A stretch of DNA of 8,552 nt. Origin: Desulfoprunum sp. (GTDB taxonomy: Bacteria; Desulfobacterota; Desulfobulbia; Desulfobulbales; Desulfocapsaceae). This document shows positions 6,303 to 8,552 of the stretch, in pieces (position 1 is the first letter of the stretch; every line of letters starts with the position of its first letter). The DNA lies in assembly GCA_030696435.1 (NCBI GenBank), contig JAUYSF010000367.1, positions 1 through 8,552 on the forward strand, in the 5' to 3' direction. The position numbers were made by a program, and so were the translations under genes. Under the pieces are notes generated by a model. It was not told where the DNA came from. It worked only from the letters and a program-made list of their open reading frames with translations, and made no database searches.

Positions 6303-6773
6303 CTATTGATCAAAATGTTGATACAGACTGTCGCCTTCGGCCTGCTCAAGAACCTGTTCGCTGTTAAACTGAAGGACTTCACCATCGGCTGTCAGTAAGG
6401 TCCAGCCTCCTTTTTCGTCGCGAGCCTTGACAAGACAGTCGACGATTGTCCCATCAACAAGTCTGAGGTCACATTCCTGGTCGACCTGTTTATGAAACAA
6501 ATCGGTGAACGTATTTTCAGCGCCAATGGCCATGAATTTGGCTGAAGCTTCCTCAAAGGCAACAATACGGGCAAACTCTTCCGGATTCAAATCGTTGATC
6601 TGCAGGCGTAGGCTTTCGATGTCGCTTTTTCGCGCGGCAATAACTCGTATAGTGCTCTCGATCTCCCCCTTGTTGGCAGAGGGGATCGAAAAGAGAATCT
6701 GTTTCTGGATTTCTACCTCTGCTTCGAGGCAGTTGATCCTTTTTAGGATTAGGTGGATCTTCTGATAGCTCAT
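6303..6773 (-). CDS. Unrecognised protein with N-terminal coiled coil and C-terminal beta-rich domain
   Basis: I do not recognise this 156-residue protein. Residues 1-62 are rich in Leu, Ile, Lys and Glu in heptad-like spacing and are probably a helical hairpin or coiled coil. A short linker, LNPEEFARI (62-70), leads to a second helical part. Residues about 100-145 look like a small beta barrel: CDLRLVDGTIVDCLVKARDE, then WTLLTADGEVLQFNSEQV. Strand pattern and Gly turns recall Sm-like or similar five-strand folds, but that is a guess from pattern alone. There is no signal peptide or membrane segment. The ATG at 6773 has GAGGGA seven bases upstream and an extended -10 promoter about 30 bases upstream, so this start is well supported. 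It heads a two-gene unit with the Cys/His-rich gene. It lies 70 bases after the helicase-nuclease gene, so it could still receive read-through from it. Confidence 0.78.
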   Translation of the reverse strand: MSYQKIHLILKRINCLEAEVEIQKQILFSIPSANKGEIESTIRVIAARKSDIESLRLQINDLNPEEFARIVAFEEASAKFMAIGAENTFTDLFHKQVDQECDLRLVDGTIVDCLVKARDEKGGWTLLTADGEVLQFNSEQVLEQAEGDSLYQHFDQ

Positions 6774-6780
6774 TATGCCG

Positions 6781-6786
6781 TCCCTC
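6781..6786 (-). promoter_or_regulatory. Ribosome-binding site of the coiled-coil gene
   Basis: GAGGGA on the minus strand lies seven bases before the ATG at 6773 and fixes that start. Confidence 0.65.
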
Positions 6787-6803
6787 TTGAAGAGAAAATT
6801 CGA

Positions 6804-6812
6804 AGTATATCA
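6804..6812 (-). promoter_or_regulatory. Extended -10 promoter of the two small genes
   Basis: On the minus strand the sequence reads TGATATACT: an extended -10 TG, one base, then TATACT (five of six consensus bases). No convincing -35 is seen, which extended -10 promoters can do without. Transcription would begin around 6797, giving a leader of about 24 bases that contains the ribosome-binding site. It indicates expression of the small genes independent of the helicase-nuclease gene. Confidence 0.5.
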
Positions 6813-6843
6813 TTTTTCCGGTCGAAATTTTGGCTTGACCCCT

Positions 6844-8552
6844 TCAGTACTCTGCCAACGCATCCAGCCGGAACACCGCATCCGGCTCCAGTTTGTCGGT
6901 CTTCTCATTAAAGCGAAGCGTCATCCAGCGTCCCGATTTCTCAAGCATGACCATCAATGGATGGCGGTAAAGGCCGTGAGACGCCTGGACCTTATCGGGA
7001 GTATTGCTGCTGTTCATAAGGAATTCGCCTTTAACCTCGATCATCAAGATGCCGCCCCCCTTACTTCTACCCTTAACCTTCACCATGAAATCCGGGAAGT
7101 AGCCTTTGCCGTCCGGCATTACCAGGCCAACTGAATGGAGCTTGCTGGGCTCATTCCGATGCCACCAGTCCACGGTTTCCGACATATCTCCATCAAGCAG
7201 CTGAGTAAAGGCAAGCTCGTGGCTATTCATGTCCGGGGGAAAGACACCATAGACACCAAGCCTGGCGGTCGTACAGCCTGTCGGCCAAGTTACGGTTTCA
7301 GGCAGAGGCGCAGTGTCCACCAGCTCCTTATGCTGGGCGCTACAGGTACGCAGTGCCTCTCGCAGCAGGTTTTTGTGGGCGATAAGGATAAGGTGCATCG
7401 CACGTCGTAAGTTCTCAGGCGATTCAAGCAGATCATCAAAGCCCTTTTCCCGACATTCGCTCGTCAGCCGGTTCAAAAGAGCCTTCTGCAACTGCCGAGG
7501 ATCAAGGTAATCCGGTTCAAACAGCAAGCGCTGACCCCGGATGGCAATGTTCGTGTCGGAAAGCCCGGCCTGCAACTCGCTATAGGTAACATCATGGGTG
7601 AAAATTTCCTCTTCCTTGCGCTTGACGGTAACCGCCCGGCGCAGGCCTGCGGTCAGCACATTGCCGTCAAGTTTTATCAACTTCTCAACGCAATGCAGCA
7701 AGCCGGAGGTATCCAGATTGCGGCGTTCCGTCTTGAAGACACGGGGAATCCCATCACGTAGCCCATAATGCTGCTGTCCCGGTGATTGCAGGAAGAAAGG
7801 GCTTGGCACACTGTTTGATGTGCTCATGTTCGGCTTATTAGCTTGCGGTAGCGGCAAGATAAAATCGTCAAACAAGGATCGCTGCCCTATTTGCGAAGGA
7901 ACAAAGGAGCCTTCCGCTGTCTTCAAATCCAGCAGTGCCGGCGGTTCCCATGGTGTTGCCAGCAGAGAGGGTTGACGTCCGTTCTCCACCATCTGGACGC
8001 TTGTCTGTCCGCCAATCGTGACCACCATGGTAAACGGGCTTATCGCCGACATCTCCGTTTGGATAGCGTTGATCTTGTCGGCAGCGTTGGTCAAGCCGGT
8101 CTGTTTCTCGGCATCGGCCAGGAAGACATAGCCGTACTTCAACAGCTCGCTTACCTGCCTGCCTTGCAGACGGCGGTCTACCCGCAGGATACGGCCTACG
8201 ATCTGAACGCCGAAATCTTTGTCCTGCGCGCCCCGCATGGAAACCAAGGTAAAGGCGCGCGGCGCGTCAAAGCCTAAAGCTACGGCCATCTTGAAAATCA
8301 GCACCTCCCGCGACTCGTCACGCGCAACGGCCAGCAATTCATCGTCCGGTTCCTTGGAGGTATAGACGGCAATCGCCTCTTCCCTGATACCAAGGTACAT
8401 CAAGTCTTTCTTGGCCTTGGCCACACTCTTTTCCGATGAATCCACCTGCACGAGCAGCAGAGGAACCATGTCGATCCCCTCTGCCGCCAGTTGCGCCTTG
8501 ATCGCCAGATGGACACGGACCCCATCCATCAGAGCGGCCAAGCCGAAATCGA
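6844..8552 (-). CDS. Type III restriction Res-like helicase-nuclease, N-terminus beyond window
   Basis: The frame is open to base 8552, with about 568 codons visible, so the start and helicase motifs I-III lie outside. Numbered from the codon at 8541, the visible second RecA-like lobe has VLIFKMAVALGFDAPRA (80-96, motif V region; Res proteins have a similar FK...GWD.PRA) and motif VI QIVGRILR (113-120, at 8205-8182). A long helical middle follows. Near the C-terminus is a PD-(D/E)xK nuclease: YFPDF with P483-D484, 17 residues, then E502-V-K504. This motor plus C-terminal nuclease order is that of type III restriction endonuclease Res subunits, which translocate on or switch along DNA and cut after meeting Mod-methylation-lacking sites. 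No mod gene is visible, as it could be upstream. Other SF2 helicase-nuclease defence proteins are an alternative. The gene ends with TGA at 6846-6844 and no strong terminator follows. Confidence 0.85.
   Translation of the reverse strand, partial: DFGLAALMDGVRVHLAIKAQLAAEGIDMVPLLLVQVDSSEKSVAKAKKDLMYLGIREEAIAVYTSKEPDDELLAVARDESREVLIFKMAVALGFDAPRAFTLVSMRGAQDKDFGVQIVGRILRVDRRLQGRQVSELLKYGYVFLADAEKQTGLTNAADKINAIQTEMSAISPFTMVVTIGGQTSVQMVENGRQPSLLATPWEPPALLDLKTAEGSFVPSQIGQRSLFDDFILPLPQANKPNMSTSNSVPSPFFLQSPGQQHYGLRDGIPRVFKTERRNLDTSGLLHCVEKLIKLDGNVLTAGLRRAVTVKRKEEEIFTHDVTYSELQAGLSDTNIAIRGQRLLFEPDYLDPRQLQKALLNRLTSECREKGFDDLLESPENLRRAMHLILIAHKNLLREALRTCSAQHKELVDTAPLPETVTWPTGCTTARLGVYGVFPPDMNSHELAFTQLLDGDMSETVDWWHRNEPSKLHSVGLVMPDGKGYFPDFMVKVKGRSKGGGILMIEVKGEFLMNSSNTPDKVQASHGLYRHPLMVMLEKSGRWMTLRFNEKTDKLEPDAVFRLDALAEY

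Noticed and set aside
1..8552. CRISPR array, tRNA, rRNA or insertion sequence
   Set aside because: No regularly spaced repeats, cloverleaf sequences, rRNA segments or transposase-like frames were seen on either strand.

Overview
The window looks like chromosomal DNA of a Gram-negative, mid-GC bacterium. The CYTH-CHAD, ParA and SixA gene order behind argJ, and the protein style, suggest a Desulfobacterota lineage such as Desulfobulbales. That taxonomic guess is inference; no rRNA or other marker gene lies in the window.

Region 1 (1-3932, minus strand) reads as one tightly packed transcription unit in the order argJ, CYTH-CHAD protein, ParA-family ATPase, SixA-type phosphohistidine phosphatase (its C-terminus lies beyond base 1). 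argJ and the CHAD gene are 12 bases apart. The next two junctions are 4-base start/stop overlaps (ATGA, then GTGA), and each is preceded by the same 11-base purine-rich ribosome-binding stretch. CHAD domains bind polyphosphate and ParA ATPases position cargo, so the last three genes may form a system that positions or partitions polyphosphate bodies, with a phosphatase attached. This is the most interesting reading of the window.

Region 2 (3933-4266) is a divergent intergenic stretch with an AT-rich patch that probably holds back-to-back promoters. Region 3 (4267-5772, plus strand) is a complete cardiolipin synthase with two N-terminal membrane segments and two HKD motifs. Region 4 (5773-5982) separates convergent genes and contains several hairpins.

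Region 5 (5983-6773, minus strand) is a two-gene unit of unrecognised proteins, one with an N-terminal helical/coiled-coil part and a beta-rich C-terminus, the other Cys/His-rich. It has its own extended -10 promoter and a good ribosome-binding site, and its base composition is lower in GC than the housekeeping genes. Region 6 (6844-8552, minus strand) is the C-terminal part of a superfamily II helicase-nuclease resembling the Res subunit of type III restriction enzymes, and its N-terminal motor motifs lie outside the window. Regions 5 and 6 look like an accessory, possibly defence-related, segment next to a housekeeping block.
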